Source: Lithospermum erythrorhizon (Eukaryota; Streptophyta; Magnoliopsida; Boraginales; Boraginaceae). Taken from it: a stretch of 64,000 bases of DNA. The stretch covers positions 1 through 64,000 of the forward strand of contig JADFUC010002152.1 in assembly GCA_019722365.1 (NCBI GenBank), read 5' to 3'. The notes beneath the pieces are model-generated. The model searched no databases. It was not told the DNA's origin and worked only from the letters and a program-made list of their open reading frames with translations. Shown here in pieces: positions 12,961-24,399 of the stretch. Numbering within the stretch: position 1 is the first letter of the stretch; every line of letters begins with the position of its first letter. The translations under genes were made by a program, and so were the position numbers.

Positions 12961-15040
12961 ACGGGCAGGTCGGCCAGGTAGGATTCACGATATTCAGTCC
13001 CATGCAGCTTAATGGCTAGTGACCCGTGATAACGTCGGCCACTAGGCGACTTTTCGGAGGAGATGGCGTCAGTGGAATCAGCTGGTTGGCTGGTTCGATT
13101 TGAGCAGGCCGGGTCAATGACACGACTTCGGATCAGATCGGATTGGCTTGACACGTGGCGGTGCCATATGGATGGCAACTTGGCATCTAGCGCCGTCTGC
13201 CGTGTAGTGACATCAATTGCGTAGATTAAATCGAGGTTTGATTTGATCAGCTGATAGTTGATGGTTTCTTTAGAATGATGGTATTTAGTACAGTTAGTAA
13301 TTAACGTCTTAAGCTAAGACTGTCGGCTCTTTTAAAAAGTCGTGGCGCAGTGGATCAAAATAATGTGATCGTCGTTAAATCGATTGAGGAGCTTTGGTGT
13401 GTTGGATTAAGTACGGATAGATTCGCGATAACGAGCGGGCCACGTCTACTGAAAATAAAAATGAAGTGTTGTTGAAGAAGTTAGCTTATAGAAAGTTAAA
13501 AACCCAACAAATACAAATTAGCTCCTGTGTAAAAACACATAGACCACATCTTTGGGCAAGGAATCTCTTTCTCCATCTTGGCGTTTTCGAAGTTATCAAC
13601 ACTCTACTACGTATAATTTTTCATGGATGGCCAAGTGTGATGTCAGGAATATCACAGATTTACAAAATCAATAATAAAGATATTCACATCGTTATATAAA
13701 AAGGCTTGGTGGGTCGTAAAAGCACTTATCTTATGGTTTTAGTGTTTATGTAAAGCGCTTGTCTTATTACATAGGTAAAACCTGCATTTCCTTGGCACAA
13801 TTTTCGTTAATTGAAATGACTATATTACCATAAAATACACGTTAGTCACTTGAGTAAAATGATTTATTTTTTCACTGCGCCTAAAGTATAGGGTGTGAAA
13901 TGGTATTTGCCCGCCACTTATTCTGAGAGTGTAGTAGTTAGGAAGTTTAGGTGGGGCAAAATTGTTATTTATTTAAAAGTGTATAGTGTTGCCTCTTTTC
14001 CTTTTCCACTGCACATGACCCGCCCCGTCCCTGCACTTGCGCCCGCCTTGCGGCTTAGGTTGGCCTTCTTTGCTTTTTATATTATTTTATTTTTTATTAT
14101 TTTAGAATAGATTCCTTAAGCTGTGTTACCAAACACAACTTTGAAGTCACGTTTTCGTTAATAGCGTCGGGGCCACTTCGTAAAGTTTCTATCGTCCTAT
14201 AAATCTCTTTTATATATTTTTCACAACTTTGTTTTCTGGCGTTAGTAAGCGATATCCGTGATTATATATCTCAACAGAGGAATTGATTTTTCGACTTTAT
14301 GCAGTGCAACCAGTAGGCTGCGCAGCATTCTTCAAGTTATTCGAAATATGTCTTTCGATCAAGGGAGGACTTCGAGATTACCTTTTTAAAATTGTGTCTT
14401 AATTGGTGATTAATTTGTTGGAAAATCAAATTTGCTTTACGATAGCTATTTAGAAACGCCTGCAAGTAAATAGCTTGAAAAAATGGCATTGAGATCTCTT
14501 GATAATGCTTTGCAATGTAGAAAGCCAGAAAAAAACAACCCCAAAATCTTACTTGATTTCAACTCCGTCTAAATCAAACAAGCGTGTGCTTATGAATGAT
14601 GAGAAAATAAGGTCAGGTATGTACCTCATAAACGTTAGAACTTCGATTGAGTATATGCTTATCGAATCTCGAGCCACTACTTGATCTGAGTTCAAGTAAG
14701 TAAATGGAAATGTTGATTTGTTGATGTTTTTTTCGATTATGGTTTTAGGGTAAATGTGGTTTTAGTTTGTTGTTGTATAATTTTAATTTGATAGATTTTT
14801 TGACATTTTTAGGGGCTTGTTGGAGGTTGGAGTCAAAAGATTGGTTAGTGGGTTGTAAAATCTCTACAGACGTTAGGCGATTAAGCCTACTATTCATTCT
14901 TTACTACTGCCAGCCATTATTGTAAGATTATGCTGTGATTAGCAGATGCGTTTGTTCGTTTTGAAAATTGAGATTTTTTTGTTTTGAATGGATTTCAGCG
15001 TCGTGTGTGTTAATGAAGAAAAGAAGAAAAGGTGTTGATA
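12961..15040. other. Intergenic stretch without recognisable gene
   Basis: 12960-13210 is GC-richer, with G-box-like cacgtgg words. The remainder is AT-rich. The short open frames have no recognisable domain. Confidence 0.45.
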
Positions 15041-15048
15041 GTCGCATA

Positions 15049-15134
15049 ATGGAAGCGGGTAGGATGGGGGTAGGGGGGTGGGGGGGCTGTGAGGTAGGAG
15101 TAAGGGTGGGGTGGGCGGGTAGGGTGGGGGCGGC
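15049..15134 (+). other. G-run cluster with G-quadruplex potential upstream of the TBL gene
   Basis: At least eight runs of three or more G occur on the plus strand within about 85 bp, including runs of five, six and seven, with loops of 1-12 nt. It lies about 300 bp upstream of the TATA box of the TBL gene. A G-quadruplex is an inference from G-run spacing. Confidence 0.6.
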
Positions 15135-15434
15135 CAGCTGTCTGGCTTTTTTTAATGAAATGTCGATTTTTCAAAGCCCCAATGAAGCTTACAACTACTA
15201 CTGGCTGCGAATAGGGGGAGGAATGAAAATAGTCATTCATCTGCTATCTTTTAATGTTAGGAGACGAAATAGTGACTTCAATCATATTTTAAAGAATATA
15301 GTCGTTTCATTATAAAATTAGGTGTATGGAGTGCTGCAAATAAAAATATAGTTTTGGGAGAAAATGGAAGGGAGTAAATTAAAAATATCTGAGAATTGTA
15401 AATATTAAAATCATAGCCTATCAGCCACCAACCG

Positions 15435-15441
15435 TATAAAA
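15435..15441 (+). promoter_or_regulatory. TATA box of the TBL gene
   Basis: tataaaa in the context accgtataaaacacac, 104 nt before the start codon at 15545. This implies a 5' UTR of roughly 70-80 nt. It is the best TATA match in the proximal upstream region. Confidence 0.55.
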
Positions 15442-15544
15442 CACACTAATGTTGAGTAAAAAATACAGTGATTTCCCACACCCCCACTTGCTTCTTCCTG
15501 TGATATTTGAGTGTCTTCATCTTTTACCATAAAAATTTATATTA

Positions 15545-16033
15545 ATGGAGCTTCTGTTTGGGAAAAGCAAAAATGCTCAAAAAACTCGAAAAACAATCCT
15601 TTTAGTATCACTACCACTACTGCTCCTCGGCCTAATTCCCTCATATTGTTACAAACCATCATCCAAACAACCCCAAACAATATCCAAAATGTCATCAAAT
15701 AATTTAACTCCTTCATACCAAAGAGAAGATGTTTCAGTAAAAGTAGAAGAACTCGAAAACTGCGACGTTTTCACAGGAGAATGGATTCCAAATTCAGAAG
15801 CTCCTTATTACACAAACAAAACATGTTGGGCAATTCATGAGCATCAAAATTGCATCAAGTATGGACGGCCTGATTTAGATTTCATGAAATGGAGATGGAA
15901 GCCTGATGGTTGTGATTTGCCTATTTTCAATCCTTATCAATTCTTGGACATTGTCAGAGGAAAATCTTTGGCTTTTGTCGGTGATTCAGTGGGAAGGAAT
16001 CAATTGCAGTCCCTTATTTGCATGTTGTCCCGG
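15545..16033 (+). CDS. TBL: TBL/PMR5-family polysaccharide O-acetyltransferase, exon 1
   Basis: Encodes residues 1-163 of a 436-residue protein. Visible: a short basic cytosolic N-terminus; one hydrophobic segment (about 17-36, [20 protein letters not shown]) that would anchor a type II Golgi protein; a linker; the PMR5N domain from about residue 72 (CDVFTGEW ... PYYTNKTC ... [17 protein letters not shown]); and the start of the PC-esterase domain with the catalytic GDS motif ([11 protein letters not shown]146-D147-S148). The start is the only in-frame Met before the anchor. The exon ends at CGG with a clean donor (cgg/gtaagt), phase 0. TBL proteins transfer acetyl groups onto wall polysaccharides such as xyloglucan, xylan and mannan in the Golgi. 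The sequence looks closest to the AXY4/TBL19-22 type, but the substrate cannot be decided from this. The reading frame is intact. Confidence 0.93.
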
Positions 16034-16182
16034 GTAAGTTCCATTTCACGCCCCTATAATGATATTGAACACTTGATTCGGGATAAGGAAGTTGATTTTC
16101 AATAATAAAAACTTAAGGATGTTTATTTTGTAGTTTTAATTTATATACATAATTTTAATTTTAATTAAAATGATCATATGAT

Positions 16183-16208
16183 GATAATAATAATAATAAT
16201 AATAATAA
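16183..16208 (+). repeat. (AAT)n microsatellite in the TBL intron
   Basis: About nine ATA/AAT units, 150 bp into the intron. Confidence 0.9.
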
Positions 16209-16209
16209 A

Positions 16210-17467
16210 GTACATTAAACATGTTAGCATTTAATATAGTTTTCAAGCCATATTATACCACATATAAAAAGTATTATAATATCTATAAAAATATTTTAAT
16301 TCAAGATTTGAAGAATCAACCATTAAATTTTAACACTAGACAATCATATATGTTGCCATGTCTAAATATATTTGTTTAATTTTCATCCTCATAAGTATAT
16401 ATGTTTCCTCTCAATCAACATTATATCCTTGTTATGCCACATAATATGAGAGGAATGGGAAACTAACAGTTGGCAAATTAGTTGAAACTAATTATTGGTC
16501 TTTGTTTAATTTTGACATATATACACTTTTTATATGTAGCTGCGCTCTGCCTGCCTTAAAGATTAGGATTAGTTTGTTTCAACTTCTTTTCAACTAATTT
16601 ACCTATTCACCTTATTTTTCAATGATTTGATAAGTAGTAAAGCATATTGTATTACTATTACTTTTAGATAAGAGATCCTATGCTCTATCATCTGCTTTTA
16701 GTTGATAGTCATTAGATTGTAATTGTATCATTCCAAATTTTGATGGTAACATTTCATTTATTTGTTATTTTTTATGAACTTTAATACTAAAAGTGAAATT
16801 ACATTATTACATAGTAGAATATAACAATCATAAACATATATTTACTGACCCAAAATCAACAGTATTACTTATAGTAAAGACATTCAGTAAATTTACTTTC
16901 AATTAATTATATATCCCACTATAATTTTATCAAATATTGTATTCTGAATATATAATGCATCAATCAGATCTAACTTGAAGACAATTGCTTTGTGATCAAT
17001 GAAACCTCGAGAAGCAATCAAGCAAGGAATCATTGACATTTTCGAAATAGTTTTAAGAGATGGGGTAGGTGAGTCGGACTATAAACACATCCAAACAATT
17101 TTAAAAATTGTAAAATAATTATTTTCTTTTTCAAATGACTTTATAAAATGTTATCACATTACAAATATAGGGGCTAAAATAATAATTTGACAGAAAAAAT
17201 TAACTATTTACAATTAACATATCATCCATCAGGTATCATCGGGTCTATCACACATATTAGAATAATATTAAGGATTCCTATGACAAATGAATCATTCAAA
17301 GTTTCAAACTATGCACCCCTCTTATTTATGTGCAATAAGCAATAGTCGTCGACATGTACGTAAGGAATAATATGAATATATGACAATTGACAGGTTTAGA
17401 ATTGAATTCCAATATCAAACATTAACTCTTCTCGTAATTGGACAATTCAAAAGAATAGGGCTTCTTT
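16210..17467 (+). other. AT-rich native intron sequence
   Basis: No coding or transposon signal. It runs up to the left target-site duplication of the LINE. Confidence 0.5.
17459..17467 (+). repeat. Left target-site duplication of the LINE
   Basis: GGCTTCTTT, matched exactly at 22855-22863 directly after the A-rich tail of the LINE. Confidence 0.7.
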
Positions 17468-18180
17468 ACTAAAGTAATTGGACGAGGATCTGATTTTGTT
17501 TCAAGTTGAGGCGTATATGAAGGGATCTAGTATCATTTTGATTTGGGAGTTGCGTTTTTGTGGAGCCTATTTAAAGGATAGCTGTTGAAGTTTCTAGGAT
17601 ATCTTTTCGATTTTCCATATCTCAATCTATATTTCTTTTGTGGTGTTTTTTATTTACTTTCTTTTTTCCCCATAAATATCGAAATTATTCAAAACTTATT
17701 GAAATGCAATTTATTTGAGGAGGAAGGTCAAATGGTTCTCTTGGAGGAGGAGGATCGTGAGAAGGTTTGGTGGCGTGTGAGGCTAGCGTCTATGTAAGGG
17801 TTTTATTTTTTGAAAGATGGTTTTAGAATTATCAAGGAGATTTTTCGATGGCTATGTTTAATCATTAGGTGTAAGGACTTAGAATTTGTCAAGGAGGGTG
17901 AGTATGATATTGCATGTTTTCTTCCATTAGATTTGGAGGATAAGAAGCGGGTGATAGTGGGGGCCGCATTTGACTAAATCACTTGAGAGCTGTTAGGGGC
18001 TCAGTCTTTGAAGGTGACTAATTCTTTGAATAAGAAAAAAGGCACTGACCTTATGAAAACGGCATTAGAACTTCTCCTAGTAAGAAAGGCTGTCTATTTC
18101 GAGGAGTTGGATTGGGCGGCGATACGATTCTAATGTTGATTTAGTGAGGCTGCCCTAGTGATCCAAATAGTCTCTTATGT

Positions 18181-21100
18181 TGGGCTGTCGGGGTTTTAGG
18201 TGCCCTCGGGCAATTCGGTCACTAGTGGATTAGTGACTTCAAAAGAAACCCTAAACTTAATTTTTTTATCGAGACTAAGCTTTGGAAGGATGAATGGGAT
18301 CATATTTTGAGGAAGCTCAGCTTTTTGAATGCTCTTTGTTGATGTTAGGGGTCATAAAGGAGGTTTGGCATTGCTTTGGCCAAGAACTCTAAGCTGTAAG
18401 TTAAATCCTTCTCAGCTCGTCATCTTGAAGCTATTATTTCGGATGAGCATTTGGAAACTTGGAGGTTTGTTGGTTTTTATAGCCCTTCTGAGGTGGCTAA
18501 TGTGCTACTCATGGAATCTCATGAGAATTGTTAATGGGTTTTCGAAGATTCCTACTATTTTTATGCGGGATTTTAATGAAGTGATGTGTGAGGATGAATA
18601 TGTCTCCCGTAAAGGGCATCGACGAAGTGGAAAATGGATAATTTCCGCGAAGTGAATTAATGAAGCGTAGGATGGTGGATGTTGAATACCGGGGTTTAAG
18701 TTTACTTGGTGTAATAACTTCACATCGCGTCAAACTCTACGGAGAAAATTTTGGCGGACAAATGTCTTGCTAGAAAGCTTGGAAGGATAAATTCCCTCAG
18801 GTTACTTTGGAGCGTTATCGACATACCTCCCGTCCATTTGCCTCTATTTCTTAGTTGGGAGACGGACTAGGGGAGGTGTAGGTACATAAACCACGGGGTT
18901 CCTCTTTGAAAAAGGATGAATTGTCTTTATGATACGGTAAGGATGTTATCAGCGTCCGTGGGACAAAAGTAGAGTTAGACCGAGGTAAAAGTGTTTGAAA
19001 GTATTTGTGATTTCAGTTGGGCTTAAGTGGAAGAGGGCTTCGCTAGGCAAGGTTCATGTGTCCATTGAGGAGAAGCAACAACGGTTAGATGCTCTCTGAC
19101 ATGGAACCATCGATGTAACCTTGAAGGCTCTTTACCCACCGGTTTTTGCAGGAGAGATTAGCGAGTTAAGGGGCCAGGATGAACTTTGTTGGTGTCAAAT
19201 GTGCTTGTTAGATGGAGGGTGGAAGGTGATGCGCCTTAACTGTGATGTTTTTACTGCGGGGAAAGAAGACCACGATCGGCTGCGTTCTGAATGAGGGAGG
19301 GGCGTGGCATCGTGAATTTTCGCAATTCAAGATTGCTTGACCAATTCTATGAGAAGCTTTTCATGAGAATCTCGAGATAATGGGATTGGCTTGCTACAAT
19401 CTGGTCCCAATAGACTTAGCGATGTGATGCTTCGGGGTTGGATTGGCCATTTATGAGTGAAGAAATAAAAGCGATGCCTACTTTTCATCTGAGAGAACTA
19501 AGGCCCGAGGATCGGATGGAATGCGGCATTATTGTTTCGGCATTCTTTGGGAGATAGTAGGAGGAGATGTTTGTCACCTAAGACTCTGAGCTCTTAATAA
19601 TGACCGTTTTTCTTAGGAAGTTTAGATTTACCCTTATATCTTTGATTCCTAAGGTGGAGAGGCCTATTACTGTGGCTCAATTTAAGCCCACTGTGCACTT
19701 TATACTATTGCTAAAATAATATCCAAGACTGCAGCTCTTGGGCTTAAAAATATCTCCTTATTATCTCAAATACTCAAAGTGCTTTCGTTACTGGAGGCTC
19801 GTCGCCAATAACATTTTGCTTGCGTATGGGCTCACCATGTTCTAAATAGTAGGAAAAGTTGTAAAGAAGGATTCCAAATGCCGATTAAGTTGGACATGCT
19901 TTAAAGGCATGTGATCGGAGTGGAATGGTCATTTCTTAGGCTATGCTTGTTAGGATAGGGTTTAGCACAAAGTTGGTGTATCCCCAATTATGGATTATGA
20001 GTCCGTAACTTGTCGGTGATGATTAATGGTTACTTGATCTGGCTATATTAGACACAGGAGGGTTTGAGGCAAGGTGATCCATTTCTCCGTATCTTTATAT
20101 TTCATTGTTAAATGGGATAACCGTAGTGGAGCTGACTTGAGGGATTTCTTTGGGTTGAGCATGGCGCCTATGACTCGTTTAATGTTTGTTGATGATACCA
20201 CTATTATTGGGTAAGACTCTTGTAGAGGCGGCCGGTTTTAAGCCGTATTTTGACAACTTACAAAAATTGGTTGGGTCGGTGGTTAGTGCACTTAAAAGTC
20301 TACGATTCTTTTTAGCCCCGATGTTGATGGAGCTCTGAGGAGGAGCATTTCCAAATAATGCTGGGCATGCTTGAAGTCTTTGTCAATTATAAGTATTTGG
20401 GTCTCCCAGCTACTATTAGTCTATCCAGTAGATTTTGCTTCTATTGATAAAGATTAAGGCGAGGTAGCTAATTGGAAACCCTAAGTACTTTGTCACGAGG
20501 CGGGAAGTCTTCATTACATCAGTTCTAGAGTTGATCCCTTTATACAATGCGAGTGTTTGAGCTACTGATGCAAGTGTGTAATGAAATAACCACATCTAGC
20601 TAATTTAAGGTAGGAATCTTGACTAATACAAAAAATGTACATTGGATCTCTTGGAATATATTATGCCAAATCAAAAATTGATGGTGGATTGGGCTTTCGT
20701 GATCTCGGTGTTTCAAGCTACTGTAAGGAAGCACGGAAGTTGATCACGAGTACCGCGCTATCTGTCCAAAGTCTTCCAAGGCTAGGTACTTCCTCGAGGG
20801 GTGATTTACGAATTCTTCATTGGGAAATCAACCGAGTTACACTTGGCGTAGCATTTTATCTGTCCGGGACCTCATGAAACAAAGAACAAAGTGGTAGTTA
20901 GGAGATGGTAAATACATCAATGTATGGGAACATAAATGGGTTTCACATACTTTTACTAATAAGGTTATTAACTCCCTATCCTGATGGTTTTCAAAATTTG
21001 ACAGTTGCGAAATTAATTAATACAAAGATTGGGGTCTGGGATTTTAGTAAAATTCGAAGTTTGTTTTACCTAATTGATTGCGAAGCTATTATCAATTCCG

Positions 21101-21385
21101 TTAAGCGAGGATTAAATCGTCGAAGATATACCCGAGGTGGGATGGTAATAAAAGCTGAAAAGCTTATTCACTATTCTGATGGCATGCGAGGTAGCGATTA
21201 GGGGCAAACAGAGACAATAATGCATCACCAATTCAAATGCAGTACCTCAAGAGTTTTTAAGCAGATATAGTAAATTAAAGTCCAACCAAAAGTGAAGTAT
21301 TTTGTGTTTGAGCGAGTGCATAACCGTTAAGCTGTTGAGAATTTACTAGAGAGAAATATTAGGCTGTAATACCGACTCCAAAAAT
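18181..21385 (+). pseudogene. LINE ORF2 remnant: endonuclease, reverse transcriptase, zf-RVT
   Basis: Across shifted frames: NCRGL-like start near 18184, then FLSETK, GGLALLWP (18355-18380), VGFYSPSE (18470), a DFNE endonuclease motif (near 18570) and KFTWCNN (18705). Reverse transcriptase follows: A.GPDGM (19505), SLIPKVERP..V..F.P (19640), QSAFV.G (19775), GLRQGDP (20055), FVDDT (the YADD-type catalytic box, 20190), KYLGLPATI (20393). C-terminal part: DGGLGFRDLG (20680), W.LGDGKYINVWEHKW (20890) and KVQPKVKYFVW-like zf-RVT (21280). The zf-RVT is cut off by Cassandra at 21389. In-frame stops make it non-functional. Confidence 0.85.
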
Positions 21386-21388
21386 ATT

Positions 21389-21662
21389 GTGTGTGTGTGT
21401 GATATGTTTTGATATAGATTTGATTAGATACTTACTTACCCAGTGAGATCGTCTTCTTGGAAAATTTCAAATGCAAGAACTCCAATGTTAAGCGTGCTTG
21501 ATACGGGAGATAGTGCAGGATGGGTGACCAGCTGAGGAAGTTTCTCATTTGAAACACGTGAGTGAGGGACAAAACGTCTTTAGGAAACACCCGTGGTAGT
21601 TTTGTGAGGTCGGTCCAATGAATCTAATAACGTAGGCCGGTGGGCCGGGCCGAGGCGTTACA
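21389..21662 (+). repeat. Cassandra 5' LTR with 5S-like domain
   Basis: Starts tgtgtgtgtgtgatatg and ends ggcgttaca. The 5S-like part (about 21433-21555) includes gttaagcgtgcttg (A-box region) and aggatgggtgacc (C-box, identical to canonical plant 5S). The 5' half of 5S is poorly preserved. Confidence 0.85.
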
Positions 21663-21664
21663 AA

Positions 21665-21676
21665 TGGTATCGAGGC
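21665..21676 (+). promoter_or_regulatory. Cassandra primer-binding site (tRNA-iMet type)
   Basis: tggtatcgaggc, two bases after the LTR end. The usual iMet-complementary sequence is TGGTATCAGAGC; here CAGAG reads CGAG. Confidence 0.75.
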
Positions 21677-21709
21677 GGGCCGTCCGGTGTGAGAACTAAA
21701 ATGTATTAT

Positions 21710-21974
21710 TGTGTGATATGTTTGATGTAGTTTGATTGATACTACTCATACCGTCAAGATCGTCTTCTTTTCGGAAGGTCATCCTATAAGAACTCCGATG
21801 TTAAGCGTGCTTGACTTGGGGGTAATTCTAGGATGGGTGACCACATTTGGAAGTTTCCTGTGGCCCGTGAGTGAGGACAAAAGCGTCTTTGGAAAGACAC
21901 GGCGGTGGTTTTGTGAGGTGGAGTCCGTCAAATCCCCAATGTGATCGACCGATTAGCGCCGGGCGGGCGTTATA
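21710..21974 (+). repeat. Cassandra 3' LTR with 5S-like domain
   Basis: Starts tgtgtgatatg and ends gggcgttata. Its 5S-like part (about 21745-21870) has agaactccgatgttaagcg and aggatgggtgacc, closer to canonical 5S than the 5' LTR in the A-box flank. Confidence 0.85.
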
Positions 21975-22863
21975 AGCATGAGTTCAAATTCGACATGCCT
22001 TTTTGAGGTTATATTGGTCAAGATGGAAATCATAGTTTTTTTACACATGCGTATTTGTCAAAGGGTGTATCATTTCGCCGGATACCAAACATACCATAAC
22101 CCAAGCTAGAGTTCAAGGATATGTTTGAGGAGGCTTAAGATCTCGTTACACAGATAGCAAGTTCGGTTGTGGATGAATGCATGTGGGATGTGTGGTATCA
22201 AAGGGAATGCGAGAGTTTAGAGTGGTCAACCTTCGGATCCCCATGGACATAGTGAGATTTGGAGAAGCTTATCTTGCTATTGATGATCGCGGCTCCTTGA
22301 TACTAAAAAATCTCCATAATGGCGTGACCAATGGTGCTCTTCAGTTCTCTTTGGGCATCTTCCAATATGAGTGTAATATGCAGCATGAGGTGGTTTAAGT
22401 ATTTTTGGGGTTTACGGATATGAGATTTCATCATTAAGGGTTGGTGTTGTGAGGTTATGCTTTATGTTGTTGAATTTAGTTTGTTTTTCACTGCGGTTGA
22501 TGGGAAGAGTTAAGAGCAAGAGAAGAAAGCGGAGACATCAATGAAGTATTATAAGAGTGTCGGGGGTTGATTGGTGAAGTTTATATAGGGGTGCTTGGTT
22601 GGGTTAGGACTTCGATTCTTAATGGAGTTATAGGGCCTCGGTTAATTTTTTAGTCAGTGGGAATTTGGTTGGAGTCGATTGTTTTGTGAGTTATGGGATA
22701 CTACTCTTATTGGATAAGAGGGTTTTGTGACTTTTGTATGAGATGCTCTCTCTTTGAACTAGAGTGATTGTTTAGAGAGCATTCTATTTTTTGTAATTAT
22801 TTTGACATATTAATAAAAGCATCACTTATTACCAAAAAAATAAAAATAAAATAAGGCTTCTTT

Positions 22864-23798
22864 TAGGTCACTAATAAGTCGGAGTAGGTATATATAATGA
22901 GAGTTAATGGTGAAATGGTCCCAAATAGTGGGACGAAATTGCGATTGGTCCCATAAAAGTTCCAAAAGTTCGGTTGGTCATGATAGTGGAACTTTGGGTT
23001 GCGTTTGATCCCTCATTTTGTTGTTAGTTTTAACTTGACATTTATATGAGAGGCCAAAGCCTTGGCCTTAAAAGCGTGATAAGACCGACTTTGAACAAAC
23101 GATTCATGATTTAAATCGTTATGGGACGATTTCGCTAATTAACTATATATAACGAGTAATAGATATTGTAATTATGTAAATTTGTATTTATTTATTTTCA
23201 ATTACAAATTAACTTTTTTTATTATAATGATTTAATTGTTAACAATAATTCTTTATTTCAAAAATATTTATTACTCAAACATATCAATTTAAAGAGTATT
23301 ATGTGATATTATGTTTAACTCTCTTCACTAAAAGTCAATAATTGAAAAATTCGAGGATAAATATCTGGCATTCACTTGCGTCCATAACTGATCATAATTG
23401 AGTTTTAAATTTCGATGGTTGGGTGGTTACATTTTGGTAAAATTACTTTACATATATTTATAATATATATTGTATAATGTTTGGTGAAAATTATCAAAGA
23501 TAATATTCTTAATAAAATTCTTATTATGATAATTTTGATTGAAGATCAAAGTTATGCATCGAATTTTATTTTTATTTTTAACCATTAAAATTAGACATGC
23601 TTGCTAATATTTTAGAGTTCATAGTAGCAATAGAATTGAATGTTTTTATTTAATATAATCTTAAACTATTTATTATAATACCTATATAAATTAAATATTT
23701 TATTGGGATGAATTCATGATACTGATATATTAAAGTTACTATTTATATCGTTATTTTAAAGTCCATATGTCTTTATCTTTTTCATTTAAAAATAAAGA
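22864..23798 (+). other. Intron sequence between LINE and Copia
   Basis: No gene. About 22900-23130 has repeated tggtccc/gggac words and a gattcatgatttaaatcg near-palindrome, reminiscent of a Mutator-type MITE, but I could not define termini. The rest is AT-rich. Confidence 0.35.
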
Positions 23799-23803
23799 TT
23801 ATA

Positions 23804-24203
23804 ATGAATATGTAAATTTCAGGATTGTAATTTTGTGGCTTCAATTGTTGATTAGAGTTGGGATTGATGATTTGGGAGAATCTAATCGATTTGGGAAAGT
23901 TCCGTTAGGTTACAATTAGGGATTCGGTTTGTTCATAATTTAGGTTAGCAGTTATTTGAGTCGACAATCACGTCATTTAATTAATCATGTGGTACATTGA
24001 TTGGGCGATTAATATAAATACGTGTGAGCGATGTGTAAAATCGGTTAGTGAATAACCAGAGCGTTGTCTTTTTCTACTCTTTCTCGTTGGCTTCGTCTTC
24101 TTGACTTTCTTCTTGTTTTCTTCTCCATTTAGCATCATTTAAAACTTCAAGTTTCATGTTTAAGCGACAATGGTGATTAATTCATCCTGATAAATCGATT
24201 GTA
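23804..24203 (+). repeat. Copia 5' LTR
   Basis: Direct repeat of 31124-31538: tgaatatgta start, gggaaagttccgttaggtt core shared exactly, TATA box tataaata at 24013-24020, end near aaatcgattgta. A tggtacatcatagag sequence right after it (24204) resembles an iMet primer-binding site. Confidence 0.85.
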
Positions 24204-24399
24204 TGGTACATCATAGAGATCGGGTTATTAAACAAAATAATTTTTTTTTAATGGGTAGGTGAAAATCAAACCAGACTGATTTGGAAATAATCGACAAAAA
24301 GTAGAAATCAATCTCGAGGATCAAACTAGAGAATCCGTTTTATACATGATTCAAATGATTCTAAGTTTTAGTATTGGTAGCCAGTCCATTAGCTTGAAC

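Larger units (their letters stand above)
21389..21974 (+). mobile_element. Cassandra TRIM retrotransposon carrying 5S rRNA-like sequence
   Basis: Two direct repeats of about 270 bp (21389-21662 and 21710-21974) each contain the internal promoter half of a 5S rRNA. Only about 47 bp lie between them, starting with a primer-binding site. This is the diagnostic structure of Cassandra, a terminal-repeat retrotransposon in miniature with 5S RNA in its LTRs. It has no coding capacity and depends on other elements for movement. It is inserted in the 3' part of the LINE ORF2. No convincing target duplication is visible. Confidence 0.88.
17468..22854 (+). mobile_element. LINE (L1-type non-LTR retrotransposon), interrupted by Cassandra
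   Basis: An endonuclease, a reverse transcriptase and a zf-RVT-like C-terminal part occur in that order on the plus strand, followed by an A-rich tail (caaaaaaataaaaataaa, about 22832-22850). The element is flanked by a 9-bp direct repeat (17459-17467 and 22855-22863). Minus the nested Cassandra it is about 4.8 kb, short of a full plant L1, and ORF1 is only weakly visible (17690-17950). All frames are broken. Confidence 0.85.

Noticed and set aside
14968..15315. 115-residue open frame upstream of the TBL gene
   Set aside because: Made by the Gly-rich translation of the G-run cluster, with no domain. A Pro-rich frame mirrors it on the other strand.
15511..15702. 63-residue frame starting before the TBL start codon
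   Set aside because: A shadow in another frame of the TBL exon.
21433..21870. Genuine 5S rRNA genes
   Set aside because: Only the 3' promoter-bearing half is well preserved. Each copy sits in an LTR next to an iMet primer-binding site, which fits Cassandra instead.
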